This document shows, piece by piece, positions 33,880 through 46,989 of a DNA stretch of 64,000 bases (position 1 is the stretch's first letter; each line of letters begins with the position of its first letter). Both the position numbers and the translations under genes were made by a program. This DNA comes from Marsupella aquatica. Taxonomy: Eukaryota > Marchantiophyta. The notes below the pieces were generated by a model. That model worked only from the letters and a program-made list of their open reading frames with translations, did not search any database and was not told where the DNA came from. The DNA is taken from assembly GCA_973895155.1 (NCBI GenBank), contig OZ316896.1:15190001-15254000 (forward strand), read 5' to 3'.

Positions 33880-35850
33880 TTGCAGTGGTTTGGGAATTAT
33901 GGCCACCCTACGACTACCACTACATCAGAAGTTCTTTGGAGGACTGCGTCATGTACCACATAAGTTTGAGTGAAAGTTTTAGTCACAAGAAATGAGGGCT
34001 TTGAAGCATATTATTTTGAGTGCTTTGGGGGGTGACAACCTTACAAAGAGAATATGTAGGCCATCTAGCTTTAGGCAAGTCTCGGAGGGCCATCAATAAA
34101 GGAGGAGGATTGGGCCCGCCGCCATAACAATTCCTCCGTGTTAGCCCCCCCATGGTGAAGCCGTGGGACACCCCCATCATGTGCGCCAACAAGTTATAGC
34201 AACGACAATGAGGTTGTGACGCATAAATTGCCAAGGTGGAGAGATTTGAGGCACCCAAGTGATGCAACATCATGAACTCCACACAAATCACTCCAAGACT
34301 CTACGGAATTACAAATATGGGGCTTATGTGATGCATCCACACAATTCACTCCTTTTAGCACTAGTTCATGGCAAGTGGTGGCACCAATGTGTGTTGCATG
34401 ACTCAAATACGGGTGCAATTTGAACCCTAAAACCATCTCATTTGTAGTGGTTTGGGAACAACAATCACCCTCAAACTACCACTTCATGAGAAGTTGTTTT
34501 GAGAATGGATGATGTACCACCCCAACCTGAGTAACAATGTTAGTCGCTAGAAATGCGGGCTTTGAAGAACAGAGTTTTTAGTGATTTGGGGAGTGACAAA
34601 CTTACAAGGGATAATGAGAAGTGGATCCACCTCGCGACAATTGTCATAGGGCCGCGATTAAAGGAGGAGGGTTGGGCTGACGCCATAACAATTCCTCCAT
34701 GTTAGCCCCCCAATGGTGAGGCCATGTGACACCCCCATCATGTGTGCCAACTAGTTATAGCAACGACAATGAGGTTGTGACGCATAAATTGCCAAGGTGG
34801 AGAGATTTGAGGTACACAAGTGATGCAACATCATGAACTCCACACAAATCACTCCAAAACTCTACAGAATTATAAATATGGAGCTTATGTGATGCGTCTA
34901 CACAATTCACTCCTTTTAGCACTAGTTCATGGCAAGTGGTGGCACCAATGTGTGTTGCATGACTCAAATACGGGTGCAATTTGAAGTCGCCAGAAGGCGA
35001 GGGCCCAAAACTACCTTATGTCAAGTGGTTTGGGCTGGTACTTACAAATGCACTTCATTGCAAGTGTTCATACCCAATTTACTTCTCAACTCAAATAACG
35101 GTGGTATCTTGAGTCGCATTTCCCCTAAACACTAAAACTACCTCATTTGTAGTGGTTTGGGAACAACAATCACTCTTAGACTACCACTTCATGAGAAGTT
35201 GTTTTGAGGGATACATGATGTACCACCCCAACCTGAGTGACACTGTTAGTCGCTAGAAATGCGGGCTTTGAAGAACAGAGTTTTTAGTGATTGGGGAGTG
35301 ACAAACTTACAATGGATAATGAGAAGTGGATCCACGTTGCCGCAATTCTCGGAGGGCCAGGATTAAAGGAGGAGCGTTGGGCCCACCGCCATAACAATTC
35401 CTCCTTGTTAGCCCCCCCCATGGTGAAGCCATGGGACACCCCCATCACGTGTGCCAACTAGTTATAGCAACTACAATGAGGTTGTGACGCATAAATTGCC
35501 AAGGTGGAGAGATTTGAGGCACCCAAGTGTTGCAACATCATGAACTCCACACAAATCACTCCAAGACTCTACGGAATTACAAATATGGGGCTTATGTGAT
35601 GCATCCACACAATTCACTCCTTTTAGCACTAGTTCATGGCAAGTGGTCGCACCAATGTGTGCCTCATCACTCAAATATGGGTGCAATTTGTAGTGGCAAG
35701 AAAATGAAAGCCCGAAAGGACCTTATGTTAAGTGGTTTGGGCTCGTATTTACCAATGCACTTGATTGGAAGTTCAAACACATAACTTTCCTAAGTTAAAA
35801 CATGGTGGTATTTCAAGTGACAGGTGCCCAAAACCCTCAAAGCACCTGTT
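33880..35850. repeat. Three tandem subterminal repeats of the CACTA element
   Basis: Three copies starting near 33880, 34437 and 35145 share ACTACCTCnTTTGnAGTGGTTTGGGA, then CTACCACTnCATnAGAAGTTnTTT, GCGGGCTTTGAAG and GTTAGCCCCCC. The short minus-strand frames at 34194-34436, 34755-34979 and 35471-35686 are the same stretch seen three times, so they are not genes. The motif GTAGTGGTTTGGG recurs up to the right end and is a candidate transposase-binding site. Confidence 0.85.
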
Positions 35851-36851
35851 GTGTAGTGGTTTGGGTACAATTTGTAAATAAAAAAATTGTTTGTCGCTAT
35901 AATTCCGGCGGCATGCATATTGTGACTGAAAATGTGTGTTGATAATGACACCATGGGGAGAGGTTTTGGACATCACAAAATAATCTGTTTAATTTTTAGT
36001 CATTTATCAAAACTGTTTTGACACTCTAATGTTGGTGGCATTTGCAGTGGCAAAATGTATTTAAAGAATGACATTACTTGAATAAGAATGGAAAATGATC
36101 TACTTTATTTCAAGTCATTTGCAAGGTCCTGCATTGACACTCTACTCTTAGTGGTATTTGGAGTCACTAAAATGTGCGAAGAGAATGACATTCTTTAGAG
36201 TGATTTTGGACTAAGGAGGATGTGGCACTTGGTTTGAAGTTGCATCAAATAATATTTATTGGACTCTAATATTAATGATATTTGTAGTCAGACAATTTGT
36301 GATAATAATGACTTTATTAAAGAAATTTTGTACATTGAGAATTAATTCACTCAATCTTAAGTTGTTTGTAAGAATTTCCTTGTCACTAAAATATTTTAAA
36401 TAATTTTGCCAAAATTCATTTGTGACTCCACTATTGGTGATATTTACAGTAACAAAAGGTGTGCTCACAAATGACATTATTTCAAGTAATTAAGATCACT
36501 TGGAAAAGCTTCACTTGATTGGGAGTTGATTGAAAAAGCACCTTTACCATTCAAATATTGGTGGTACTTGTATTTGTAGTGGTTTCGGTCAGTAGTAAAA
36601 TCTTAGTTGAAAATAGAGTTGTAAACATCAACGGTGGAGTGAACGGTGGATTGTAGTGATTTGTAAATTTGTGTAATATACAACTCTAATTCAAGTGATC
36701 TAAGTTTTAGTGGCAAAAAAGAGAGTTGTAATCAGTGATTAAGGTAACATAGTTCTAAGTAGAGTAATAAAATGCAGATTATTACAACCCATTAAAAAAA
36801 CAGTGGTTGGCACCACGTATGAGTTATTTAGGCAAAGTAGTTGCAGGGCCT

Positions 36852-36882
36852 GTAGTAGTAAAACACAGGTTTTCTTCTAGTG
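36852..36882. repeat. Right terminal inverted repeat of the CACTA element
   Basis: Ends ...TTTTCTTCTAGTG followed by AAC. It is the reverse complement of the left end with about six mismatches. Confidence 0.92.
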
Positions 36883-36885
36883 AAC

Positions 36886-37461
36886 CTACACAGCACTGGA
36901 GGTTTCCTCGTCTCCCACCCACTGATCCTAGTACATGGTGCACTGGATGCGGTTTGAGCCAACACGAAGACATCGTTCATTGCATTTGGGACTGTGCTGT
37001 GTCTCAGGGGATATGGACCTGGGTGCAAGTCATTCTTCAACAATGCGCGTTCTCTCACGGAGCAGGACCGATCCTCCTCCTACCAGTCCACATTTTTGTT
37101 GGGGCTGAACTTCCAAAAACGTGGGACATTCCAGCAAAGCTCTGGCATCTTCTCAGGGCTATTTGCTAGAATATCTGGAAGGACCGATGCACACACTTTA
37201 TTGAGCATACACAACCAAATCCTCACAGAGTCATCAGGAAGGCCTGGCAACGCCTTGGCATTTACCTCAAACGTGACTGGGCCAGACATAGGGCCAGGAT
37301 TCGGTCAGGGAAGACCACCTTCGCTGATGCACGACGGGACCTGGCCCGGGAATTTGGTGCGTGGGATGGCTTATGGCAGATTCATGAAGACACTTCAGGT
37401 TCAACCTGTTCCTCCGCGTCCTCCATGATTCAACGGATCCTTCGGGTTTTGAAACTGCACT
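36886..37461 (+). pseudogene. LINE ORF2 C-terminal fragment (zf-RVT region)
   Basis: The frame after the CACTA end reads PTQHWRFPRLPP, then WCTGCGLSQHEDIVHCIWDC, the Cys-x2-Cys...His...Cys zinc motif found at the C-terminus of L1-type plant LINE reverse transcriptases. It then runs NIWKDRCTHF and WQRLGIYLKRDW to a stop after 37450. A TAG at 37167-37169 interrupts the frame where a Trp codon is expected. No reverse-transcriptase core is present to the left, because the CACTA element ends there and its left flank is not recognisably LINE. An ATG at 36807 lies inside the CACTA terminus and is not a LINE start. Confidence 0.75.
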
Positions 37462-38276
37462 ACTAGTAGATCGACTGATTGTTTTTCTTTCACGGACCCA
37501 CTGTTCAGTACCTCGTCGGTCCCTGTTCACTGGCCGGTCTTTGGGGGTGTACTGCTCCTGTAGTAGTTTCCAAATTTCTAGTTTGGCTGCCTTTTTGAGG
37601 CGTGGCTTCTTACTCAGTTCCGGCTTCACTGACCCCGGCACCTTGACGTCTGGTCCTTCCGGGTGGTTGCCTTTTTTGGCCCCCCTTTTTGTATTCTGGC
37701 TTTTTGAATGGATTTCATTGAGTTTTTTCGAGGCAAAAGAAAAAAGGTGCAACCTTGTATTATAGTTTAGGATAAATAATACATCCTATACTACCATGTC
37801 TCCCCTACATAGCCGACCTTAGTTGGTATGGATCATATACTTTCTCAGCACCTGTTTGACGAACTTTTGATGCCATCAGCGCGCAGACTGGTCTAGCCAC
37901 AGCAACAAATCCGGAGCCCGTTTCGGACCCATCTACTACTAGCTCATCTTTAGCCAGCCTAGATTGACGTACGCTAGGAAAACATTTGCGGCAAGTAGTG
38001 AGCGTGAAATAATCAATGCTCTCCTAGCCTGCAAGTCAGTCAGCACTAGTACTGGCTTGCCGCTTCTAAACTGGCTCTTCGATGACGCCCTCATTATTCC
38101 GAGATGTATTTGCCCAGGGATCGAGCACATCAGCTATATGTTGGTGGGTCCAGGATTCATTTCCTGAATTCCACTAGCTATTAGATCGACTTGTACAGTT
38201 TCCGTGGTTTAGCTCCAAGCTCGCTCCAATCTTTGGGAAAACTTCTGTCAGTTGCCTCTCGAATTATGATTGTGGA
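37462..38276. other. Spacer between the LINE tail and the P450 gene
   Basis: Holds the LINE 3' tail (T-rich, to about 37780) and the 3' flank of the P450 gene. No other supported gene. Confidence 0.5.
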
Positions 38277-41200
38277 TCATTGATCGATGAGGTTCACTCT
38301 AATTGGAAAACCGCCTTTTGGTGAGGTCATCAACACTGGCACATGTACATATCCTGGTCGGAAATTTACCGGCTCCCATCTGCACGTTATGGGGAACAAT
38401 CAAAAAATTTGGATACATTCGGAATGGGTCGTCGATTTGTCAGCTCATCATATTAACAATACAGGCCGGGACAAAAGATGAGATGCTGTATTGTCAAAGC
38501 CAAGCCAGAAATGGTGCAACTCCCTTGAGTCTTACAAGCAGGTATAGGGCTACGTACTATCGACAAGCTTGCAAGCAGACGTCGCGGCCATTGAAGATAA
38601 GAAGTTGAAATCAGACAAATTCTTGATAATTAAGACCTAGTACTTAATCATGTACCTAGTTCCTTGTTAGAGTCTCTTTAGCCTGGACAGCTTAGCTAGA
38701 GGGGCCTGATTCCAGTTCAAGGTGCCTGTCATTGATTGACCTAAGTAACCATTCGATCAAGGAGCTTTAATTTCTTCTTAATTAATAGAGTACACGTGGT
38801 ATATAATTCACCTTAAGTAGAACAAACTGTAAGACAATCACCTGAACTTGGTAAGCAAGTAATGCATTAGAATCTTGAAGTTGACCTTCGCCTGCTCACG
38901 ACCGGGACAGAGGTGTCTACCACCACCAAAAGGTGTGAAGCCCTTTATATTCCGGCTCTTTTCCTGAACAATGAAAATCCACTCGTACTGAATAAGTACA
39001 TATATACATGCCTCTACTAAATTGATGAAGTGTACGTATTATGTTTCCGGAGGCGAGTCCTATTGAACAAGATTGAAGGTTGCGGAACTCACACTGAAGC
39101 GCGAAGGATCGAACTCCGTTGGATTTGAAAAAAGCGATGGATCTTGGTGATTAAATGCGAACAAGTTGACTATTTTCCAGCCTTTAGGAATAGTATACCC
39201 TGCAATCATGAATGCATCGAGGGACGGTACGTAAGGCTCTATCTCGCTCACTTACTTCCTTTGGCCATTATCCTATCAATTCGATTTCGTTTTCGGATGG
39301 TTTAACGAAGTCTACGCAAAGGAAGCGGCATCCAATTTACATCATATCTGAAAGGTGCAGGAATATTCTACAAGCGACGTACAAAGCGCGAAAGGCTAGT
39401 GCCTGACTTGGGACTGGGGAATGGTATGTTAGACCCCTCGATTCCGAGTACAGTGGTTCTAGTTAAGCATACTGGAGGGATATATCCTGCCTGTTCCCTG
39501 AAACATTCGGGTGGAGGATGAATTAATATTCATCTTACCATCGATTTGAATCTCATGCGTTATTTGCCTGAAGGAGAAACTAACAGGTCCAGGAATCCTC
39601 AGCGTTTCATGAAGCACCTGCGTAAAGCATATGCAGAATCCTGTCAACTTCCGATAACAGATTACTTTTGCCAACTAGTATGTTCCATCCACATGATTAC
39701 AGTTCTACCTGATCTGTGTACGTCATGTCGTTCAGGTCGTCTAGTGTCAAGGGCTCTCCAGGACGCCTTCTGTTGGCTAGAGCCTCTTGTTCGGCCTGCC
39801 AGTTCGACAACATGCAAGGAGACCAGTTTAGTTTGTCCTCGACTCTGTATGTATGAATGGGATCAATTTCACACCACCAACATCCATGATTTCAGACCAT
39901 AATTATAAACACACAAAGATGTCCAATAAGCAAATACAATTTAAGTATGTTGAAATCTGGGCGGCTGGACTGAAACATCTAACATAGGTACATGATTCGC
40001 AATTCAGATTCATTCAATTCCTCAGATTCCTCAGATTCTGCCTTAGGCTTCGGCCATAAACTCAGCATTCCAGAGGATGCATTGGACGGAGCTTATGGAG
40101 AAACAGTTCAACAGTGGTTTCTCCTGATGCACAGGTGAGCAGGAACGATTCAAAGCCTCAAGTATGATGATCCGTGAAAAGATAGAAATGACAGTCCTGG
40201 CTTACAGTACATACGTACCTTGACAAGCTCAAGTACTTTCGGATTTGCCCAAAGATGTTTCAAGGCCAATGAGAATGTACTAGGTGTGGTGTCAAAACCT
40301 GCAAAGCTGACTACTATCAAATTATCAACAATTGCACTTCGGGTCATGGGTTCTCCAGTAGTCCGGTGTTTGTGATCAATTAGCTGCTTGAGAAGACAAT
40401 TTTGACTTTTCACTGTATCTGGCGATTTCTCCCATTTATCGATTAGATGATTGATTATCTCTGCAATTTTCTCCCTCGCCTGCTCGTCCAAAAGAATCAT
40501 CACGATCGAGACTTAGTAGGCCCAGCTATGTCCAAAACACTTGACAGAGCTACTGTACGTCGACGCAAACAACAGCATCTCGCTGAAATCATTTTTAATC
40601 ACATAACATATTTATCAGTCCAGAATTGCAGATGACTATCCGTCGACGCCGTGGAGAAATAACGAAGTGTCGCAGTGTCGATTGAATAATGGCAACAAAC
40701 TCAACAGCATGTGTTGAGATGTACCAAATAATTCACTTGCTGAACGACCTACCTTCAATCCATTGGAGTAACCACTGCCCGGCAACGAGATCGGAATGTG
40801 GAAAAATCCATTATAATATGGTCCCGCAAAGAGCTCCACGAGCTCGCGTAAGAGATGATCGTCCTCTCCATGTTCAAATCCTAGAAGCATGCGCGCGAGC
40901 ACATGACCGGCGATCTGCGGGGAGTTAAGTACAGACGTTTTGAATATGTACGTAACACCAGCTAGATATATACAAACATCTCTGACAATGCTCAACTAGT
41001 CAACAGGTGATAGGCGCATAAATGGAAGAATAACAAGGCTAGATATCTTTACATGCGGAGATGCAAGACCTGATCGAGGTACTCTAGATTGAAAGCATGG
41101 AAGAAGCACATATTCGATTATTCAGAAACTACCAGACTAAGAAGTATTGCTGCATAGTGCATAATTGTGCGATTTACGGTTTTCAAAAATATGGCTAGTC

Positions 41201-42133
41201 ACCTTTCTGATATCGTTGAAGGTGTTCAAGATCTTTCCATCCCATGCGTTCAGCTGACTCACAAGCAGCCTCTCTATTTCAGGAATGCGAGGCCCGATTG
41301 ATGGGAGGAAGAAAATAGTCTGGACCAATTTGTGGAGTCCCTCGTGATCCTTGTCCGCAAGAAAATGCATAGCTCTGTCGCCCAACAGCCGTTTAGAGCC
41401 CGGTGGGCCAGCTAGATGGATATGATCGTACGGCTTCGAGTACATAGCCCGAGCAAGCTCAGGACTAGTTACTATTACTGTGGGGTCTCCATAAAGATGA
41501 GTCTTGAAAATCTTTCCATACCTGCATGAAGTCGAGAGCAAAAAACTGGTAGCATTAGATTATATATATGTTCGTGAAAATTGTCTATAGAGCAGCCGAG
41601 CAATTTAGGATAGAACTCCCGGCCAGCTGCCTTCAATCAACGATATTTTAGAGTCTTGCTTGGTCGATCGATGGGGCGCGATTTTCTGATCGATCTATAT
41701 GAGCTAAATTGGTCTACAAATTTGTACTCAGTTCCAGGATGAATCTCCTGTGACATCCTATGAGGGCTAAGTCTTAGATAATGATTTTATAATCGTTTCC
41801 GACTTACAAATCTAAACAAACGTGGAACACACGACCTGCTCTCACACGATCTGCTCTCTATAGGCAGCTTGTCAATGGCGTAATCTGTAACCACTTCGAC
41901 ATGAATACGTACTTGGCGACTCGAGGCACAGCAAAGTGCACTGGATCTGAGCTCAGAAGTGAAAATGTTTCTCCTACCAATGGCCATCCGTATGAACCTC
42001 CCGGCAGTTTGTTCCTGTACCGGAACATGTCCAACCAGAAGGACCATTGCAATATAACAGCAGCGGCGATCAGCAATCCCACTGCACCAATCACGGTCGT
42101 CCATGCAATGCCTCCTATGGTAGTAATATCCAT
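38277..42133 (-). CDS. Cytochrome P450 monooxygenase, CYP85 clan, complete
   Basis: Nine exons on the minus strand: 42133-41913, 41521-41203, 40914-40753, 40479-40219, 39795-39709, 39617-39539, 39199-39093, 38963-38842, 38379-38277. All introns are GT-AG; the exons sum to 1461 bp, 486 residues plus stop. Residues 8-34 form an N-terminal membrane anchor, followed by the hinge KLPGGSYGWP. The I-helix motif is AGFDTT (294-299); ExxR is ETLR (354-357); the PERF-type motif is DPSRF (407-411); the haem loop FGGGRHLCPG has Cys431. The C-terminus is KGGFPIRVNLIDQ. Exon number and sequence point to the CYP85 clan (hormone, sterol and terpenoid oxidases such as CYP85/88/90/707/716). Subfamily and substrate cannot be set. 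It would act on the ER surface with P450 reductase. This is the only intact copy of five. Confidence 0.93.
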
Positions 42134-42340
42134 CGTCCGAGCAATCGATATCCGCAAACCGCTTTGAGAAAGTTTAGCAAGCTGAATAGGTAACTGAGTG
42201 AAAGGACAACAGACGGGAGTACCCTAAACTTGTGTCGATCGGGAAGACTGTGAACTCGACAAGCCGGATCAAGCTAGCAGGCTGCTCTGTAAGTCGATGT
42301 ATAAGCTTCCAACTATATATAGGATCCATGAAAGGCTTTC
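42134..42340 (-). promoter_or_regulatory. 5' leader and core promoter of the P450 gene
   Basis: On the minus strand a TATA box (CTATATATAG, about 42313-42322) lies about 180 bp before the start codon. Transcription would then begin near 42285, leaving a leader of about 150 bases. P450 copy A carries related sequence at the same relative position (1695-1980). Confidence 0.55.
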
Positions 42341-45300
42341 AGAACTAAGAAAACGAAAGTCCATCGAGAGCCACGAAAGCAAGATGACGTTGAACGACCC
42401 GCACAAGATTTCGCGGACAGTGTGCAAAGGTATCCAGGCAGGTCAGACTGAATCAAAATTTGTAAACTGTCTGTCCTCCAAACTTGACCGATCCCAAGTC
42501 AATCTAGAGTAGCACCTTAGCAATTGTTGGCAGTTCCAAATGCAGACGGCCACAGACCAGGACGAAGCCGTCCCCGGTCAAAAATCAGTGGAGGTGGGAA
42601 CTCACAAGATGCACTGATTAAGGAGTACTTTACAAGACGTAAGGGGCACTTGAGAGTTTTTCACCAGCAAATTAAATTGGAGGGCCATGGCACACACTAA
42701 ATATCCCAGGGCTAAAAACATTTTTTGAATACTTTTATTGCCCCCAAGGTCAAGCCAAGTGCATCCATTGGTGACTGATTAATTTACTAAACAGATTGAG
42801 TACCCACTCCACCTCAATATCACTTAATCTTTGGCTAAAGTCTTTCTAAGTAGATGTGAGAAGATCTTATGAAAGACTCATATATTGTGTGCTCGTTTGA
42901 ATGCAAATGACATAAAATAGAAATGGACCAAGAGAAGAAGAGAACTCCAAGAGAGGTGGTCTAAAATTTAGGACAAAAGAGTACCCCACATAAGCCAAAA
43001 TTGGGCCCCACTACATTGCATGTAGGATTGGTAACAGGTTCAGTTGAAAGGGGCCCCAACCTCTTGTAAAATGAACAGCAATAGTTTCTTCCAAAATGAT
43101 GACTCTGATCAGATCTTGGAGACCAAAAAAAAAGTGAAAACTGCCCCAACTACTTGTAAAGCCACCCTAACTAATTTTGGCAAAATGTGGTGTAGAACTG
43201 GGATTGTGACTATTGTTGTGTTCGCGCCTCTGGGTGGTCCCCTTTGAGGCTTTCCCTCCTAGGAATGTATCCCTTGCTCGCAATTGATAGAACAGCAACC
43301 AAATTAATGAAGACAAATCACTGTTACACTGCCATTTTGGTCACTGTAGACCTTTCGGTGCTGAGATTTGGCGACTCGCGGACCTCACTGCAATCCTACT
43401 ATCATTTGCTTATCACAGTGACTCGAGTGACATCATTCTTAAAGTTGACATCATTCTTAAAGTTTGACGCTATCAGATCCCACAATGGAACATGCATGGA
43501 TTCCAAGTCTGTAGGAATGGTAATCTACAGGTGTGTGGGACTATAAGACTATTTGAAGAATGAGTCCAAAACTCAAGGTTCAAAGGTACAGGAACCTTGC
43601 GCGTTCCCTGCTACTTTGTTAATTGTACTGGAAAAAACAATTGTTTGAAATACGTGACTCATTTTCATGTAGGTACCACTATTCATGAGTGTAGCCAAAT
43701 TAAAACATGCTTCACCAGAATTAGTCCGAGGTGGGAACACTAAATACAGTGGAAAAAGGAAAAACTGACCTAAGCCCCGACCTAAGCCATGCAGCTGGCT
43801 ACATCATGTGTTGCGGCATGAAGACAACCTTCACTGCCCAGTTTAGTTACAAATGCCACCTTTTCAAATGTAGAAGAACTATTCAATTAACTCCTATAAT
43901 ACAACGTCCCGTCTATTTTTCGCAGTGATACATCTTTTAATTTTGCAGTGCCAAATGTTTTTTGGAAGGAACCCGAGGAAGGAGAAAACACAAAAAACTG
44001 GAGAAAGGAAAAAGAGATAGAGGAGAAGATGGACGGGTGAGTATAACTGAGATGTGGCAAATGTTTTTTGGAAGGAACCTAAGGAAGGAGAAAACACCAA
44101 AAACTGGAAAAAGAAAAAAGAGATAGAGGAGAAAATGGAGGGGGAGTATCAAGGAAGATGTGTCTTCCTCGATCCTCCCACCTGTCAAGCTACTTTGCAC
44201 CAATTATACAATATCCCAAAAGTGGTCAATAGTGAGTATCCTGTTTGTGATATTTTACTCAAACTGAAGTATCACCAGACTTTACACAAACCCCCAAAAC
44301 TGATCAATATTTGTGACATTGCCACAAACAGAAGCTGGAGTCATTTTTGAGAGTCAAGTGGGCCAATCTTACACTTTTTTTTCTTGAAGGCCAAATATAG
44401 CCTCTTGTTAGCCTATGCCTGAGTGACTGCCTTTGATCTCCTTTAGGTAACACTTTAGTTTAGATAACAATTTCTTTTCTATCATATATGACATCTTAGC
44501 GAAAAGACATCTTTTATGGTCAATTGCAAGCTTGAGGGGGGCAAAAAGGATATCCAATTTTTCCACCAAAAGGATTCTAGTCCTTCCCAATTTACAAGGG
44601 GTGGACAAGGTGTTACACCAAATGGTTAGGATTAGTTTGTTGAGATTGGATGGTGAGATCTTGCCAAATCTTTGGAAGTGTGTCCAAGCTTTTAGGAAGT
44701 CCCAATCTTCTTGGAAGTGTGTCAAACCTTTATGAAAATGGTGTTCAACTAAATCTTTATGATCTTTGAGTCCTTTTTCTCGGTCTCCTTTTTGAGCTAA
44801 TCCTTTTTGCGTTCTTTTGCCCCCCTCAATCTTGCAATTGACCTTATGTAACATTTTTTATGCTATACAATACTAAACACAACAATCTCTTTAATTGTAT
44901 ACAATCATTATGACATTTTTACACAAGTATCTCTTTCACCAAACAACTTTTGTTACGTAACTTCTTTTCCTCCATAATTTACATTGACTATATCTTTTTT
45001 GCAACAATTTCTTTTATGCAATGAAATCTTTTGCGGAACAACATTTTTACACTTGGACATCTTTGCATAACAACATTTTATGCATTGATATCTTTCATGC
45101 CACACTATCTTTTGTGCAACGCATGAGTAGTGAACTATATATCATGAAACTTTGCGCGCATGAAACCATCTGAACTTTGCAATGAACCCTTTATGCCCAT
45201 GATAAAACAAATGAAGAACACCAAGGCCCGATAGCCAATTCAACCAAATCATAGGTCATACAAAATACAGCCTCAGAAATAGGCCTCCTTGGGCCTAACT

Positions 45301-46419
45301 TCTAAAGTGAAGCCTCTAGAGTGTGACCAAGATGGAGGGTGCAAGCAGTATGAGGTCAAAGGTTTTGGTGTATGATCAATGCCGCCAAGTTTGACAATGA
45401 ACCAATCATGCTTGATAAAAAACTCATGCTTATATATCCGAGTTATATTCGTTTACTTTTAATGAAAAGAAGCCTCAATGAATCACAAAGCTTGACAAAC
45501 AACTCATGCATATAATACTTTACTTTTAAGAAAAAAAAACCTCAATGAATCACAATTCTTGACAAACAACATATGCTTTAATATTATAGTAGGTTATAAC
45601 TTGGGTGCTTTACCTGGTTTGTTGCTCAGTAGACTTTTGCTCTTTTGCCAGAGGGGGTTCTTAGGCTTCTGGTTCTTTGGTCTTCGTGGGTTTCTTGGAC
45701 CCTTTATAGCGTCTTTTGGACCCTGTCGTTTTGGCTTCTAGGCTCTTTGGTCTTGGTGGGTTTTTTCCTAGCTTGTTTTCTCCCCTTAATTGGGTCTTTT
45801 GCCTGTGGGACCCCATGGGACCCGTCTCCCCTTTTGGAACCTTTTGTCATTTGGCAGTGTTATGTAGAAAACAAACCTACATGAAACACTACGTTTCACA
45901 AAAGAACTTGGATAGATTATATTAAGAACCTTTACTTTGATGACTTCAGGGATTTCAGACACGCCTCAATTATGCAAGTCGTAAATACTTTTGATATTTT
46001 TCTCTTTGTATTTTTGAGCGCACTGATTTTCCATACAGCCTCCCTTCTTTTGAGGAGGGGATTATGTGAAACACCATAAATGGAAGAATTCAAAGGTAAA
46101 ACCCAAATATAGTGTTACTGTATAAGACAATATAGTAACTTGTATCAAAGATCACAAGATTAACTTGTATCAAAGATCACAAGATTTACTTTTAGCTTCT
46201 TTCATATATTTGGCCAATTGTATAGCAACCACTTCTTTCCCTCTAACTTGGTTTTCTATTTCAGAGATTCACTTTTTCTTGTCTCTTACCAAAAAATCAC
46301 TCTTAACTTTTTATGTATAATAATGTCCTATTACCGTCTGTTACAGGCATTATGAGAATAATGCCCTCAAAACTTGGGGCATTATGAGAATAACACACTC
46401 AAAACTGAAGAAAAGGCGT
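42341..46419. other. Long gene-free spacer
   Basis: No supported gene. Features seen: a two-copy repeat at 43955-44140; a short-phrase repeat with CTTTTGTGCAACGCA and related words at 44880-45130, an inverted relative of the array at 12320-12760; and T/G-rich stretches at 45600-45850 whose open frames look non-coding. Confidence 0.5.
43955..44140. repeat. Two-copy tandem duplication, about 105 bp period
   Basis: AAATGTTTTTTGGAAGGAAC followed by AGGAAGGAGAAAACAC and a run of AAAGAGATAGAGGAGAA occurs twice with minor differences. Confidence 0.8.
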
Positions 46420-46815
46420 ATCAGAATTTATAAATTAGGGAAAAAATGTACAATGAAAGGAAAGAGAAAGAGTTCCAAAGACAACAAACACCTAACCAGA
46501 AAAAAGAAAAGCAAGTGTAATTTATAAATCAGGGAAAAACAAACTACAATATATGAAAGGAAAGAGAAAGAGTTCTAAAGAGAACAAACACCTAACCAGA
46601 AAAAAGAAAAGCAAGTGTAATTTATAAATCAGGGAAACACAAAGTACAATGAACGGAAAGTGAAAGAGTTCCAAAGAGAACAAACATCTCACCAGAAAAA
46701 GAAAAGAAAGTGTAATTTATAAATCAGGGAAAAACAAAGTACAATGAAAAGGAAAGAGAAAGAGTTCCAAAGAGAACAAACACCTAACCAGAAAAAAGAA
46801 AATGGCAAGTGTAAA
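46420..46815. repeat. Tandem repeat, about 97-bp unit, four copies
   Basis: The phrases AATTTATAAATCAGGGAAAAAC and GGAAAGAGAAAGAGTTC and CCTAACCAGAAAAAAGAAAA recur at intervals of about 97 bases, with start points near 46425, 46517, 46616 and 46711. Confidence 0.88.
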
Positions 46816-46989
46816 ACTGAAAAAAAGGAGGAATAAAAAAGAGAAAAGTGTCAAACACTACATGAAAGCTACTAGTGTCCACATTTGAATATAGTTTGTA
46901 ATTGGAATTAAAACAATTGGGCATTATATCTCAGAATGTCTTCCAACCAGGACATGATCCTATTCAAACAGATCTTTTCAGTTCCCTGC

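Larger units (their letters stand above)
17937..36882 (-). mobile_element. 18.9-kb CACTA (En/Spm) DNA transposon carrying extra genes
   Basis: The left end reads CACTAGAAGGAAATCGGG. The right end, read in reverse, is CACTAGAAGAAAACCTG; both then continue TTTTA..ACTAC, so about 31 bp match imperfectly. The flanking 3-bp duplication is AAC (17934-17936 and 36883-36885). These are the defining marks of a CACTA element. Both enzyme genes are on the minus strand: a tnpA-like gene (19387-22361) and a TNP2 transposase (22435-26276). Three more minus-strand frames lie between TNP2 and the right end: F-box-like (26529-27053), tandem PHD (27680-28333) and unknown (29165-29617). Subterminal zones at both sides contain tandem repeats. 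With TNP2 broken, the copy can move only if an intact relative supplies transposase. Cargo in plant CACTA elements is a known phenomenon; this set is not one I recognise. Confidence 0.92.

Noticed and set aside
34194-35686. Three nearly identical short minus-strand ORFs
   Set aside because: They are the same stretch of the CACTA subterminal tandem repeat; the frame is incidental.
36807-36885. ATG and first 26 codons of an apparent LINE ORF
   Set aside because: This part is encoded by the CACTA terminal repeat and target duplication, not by the LINE.
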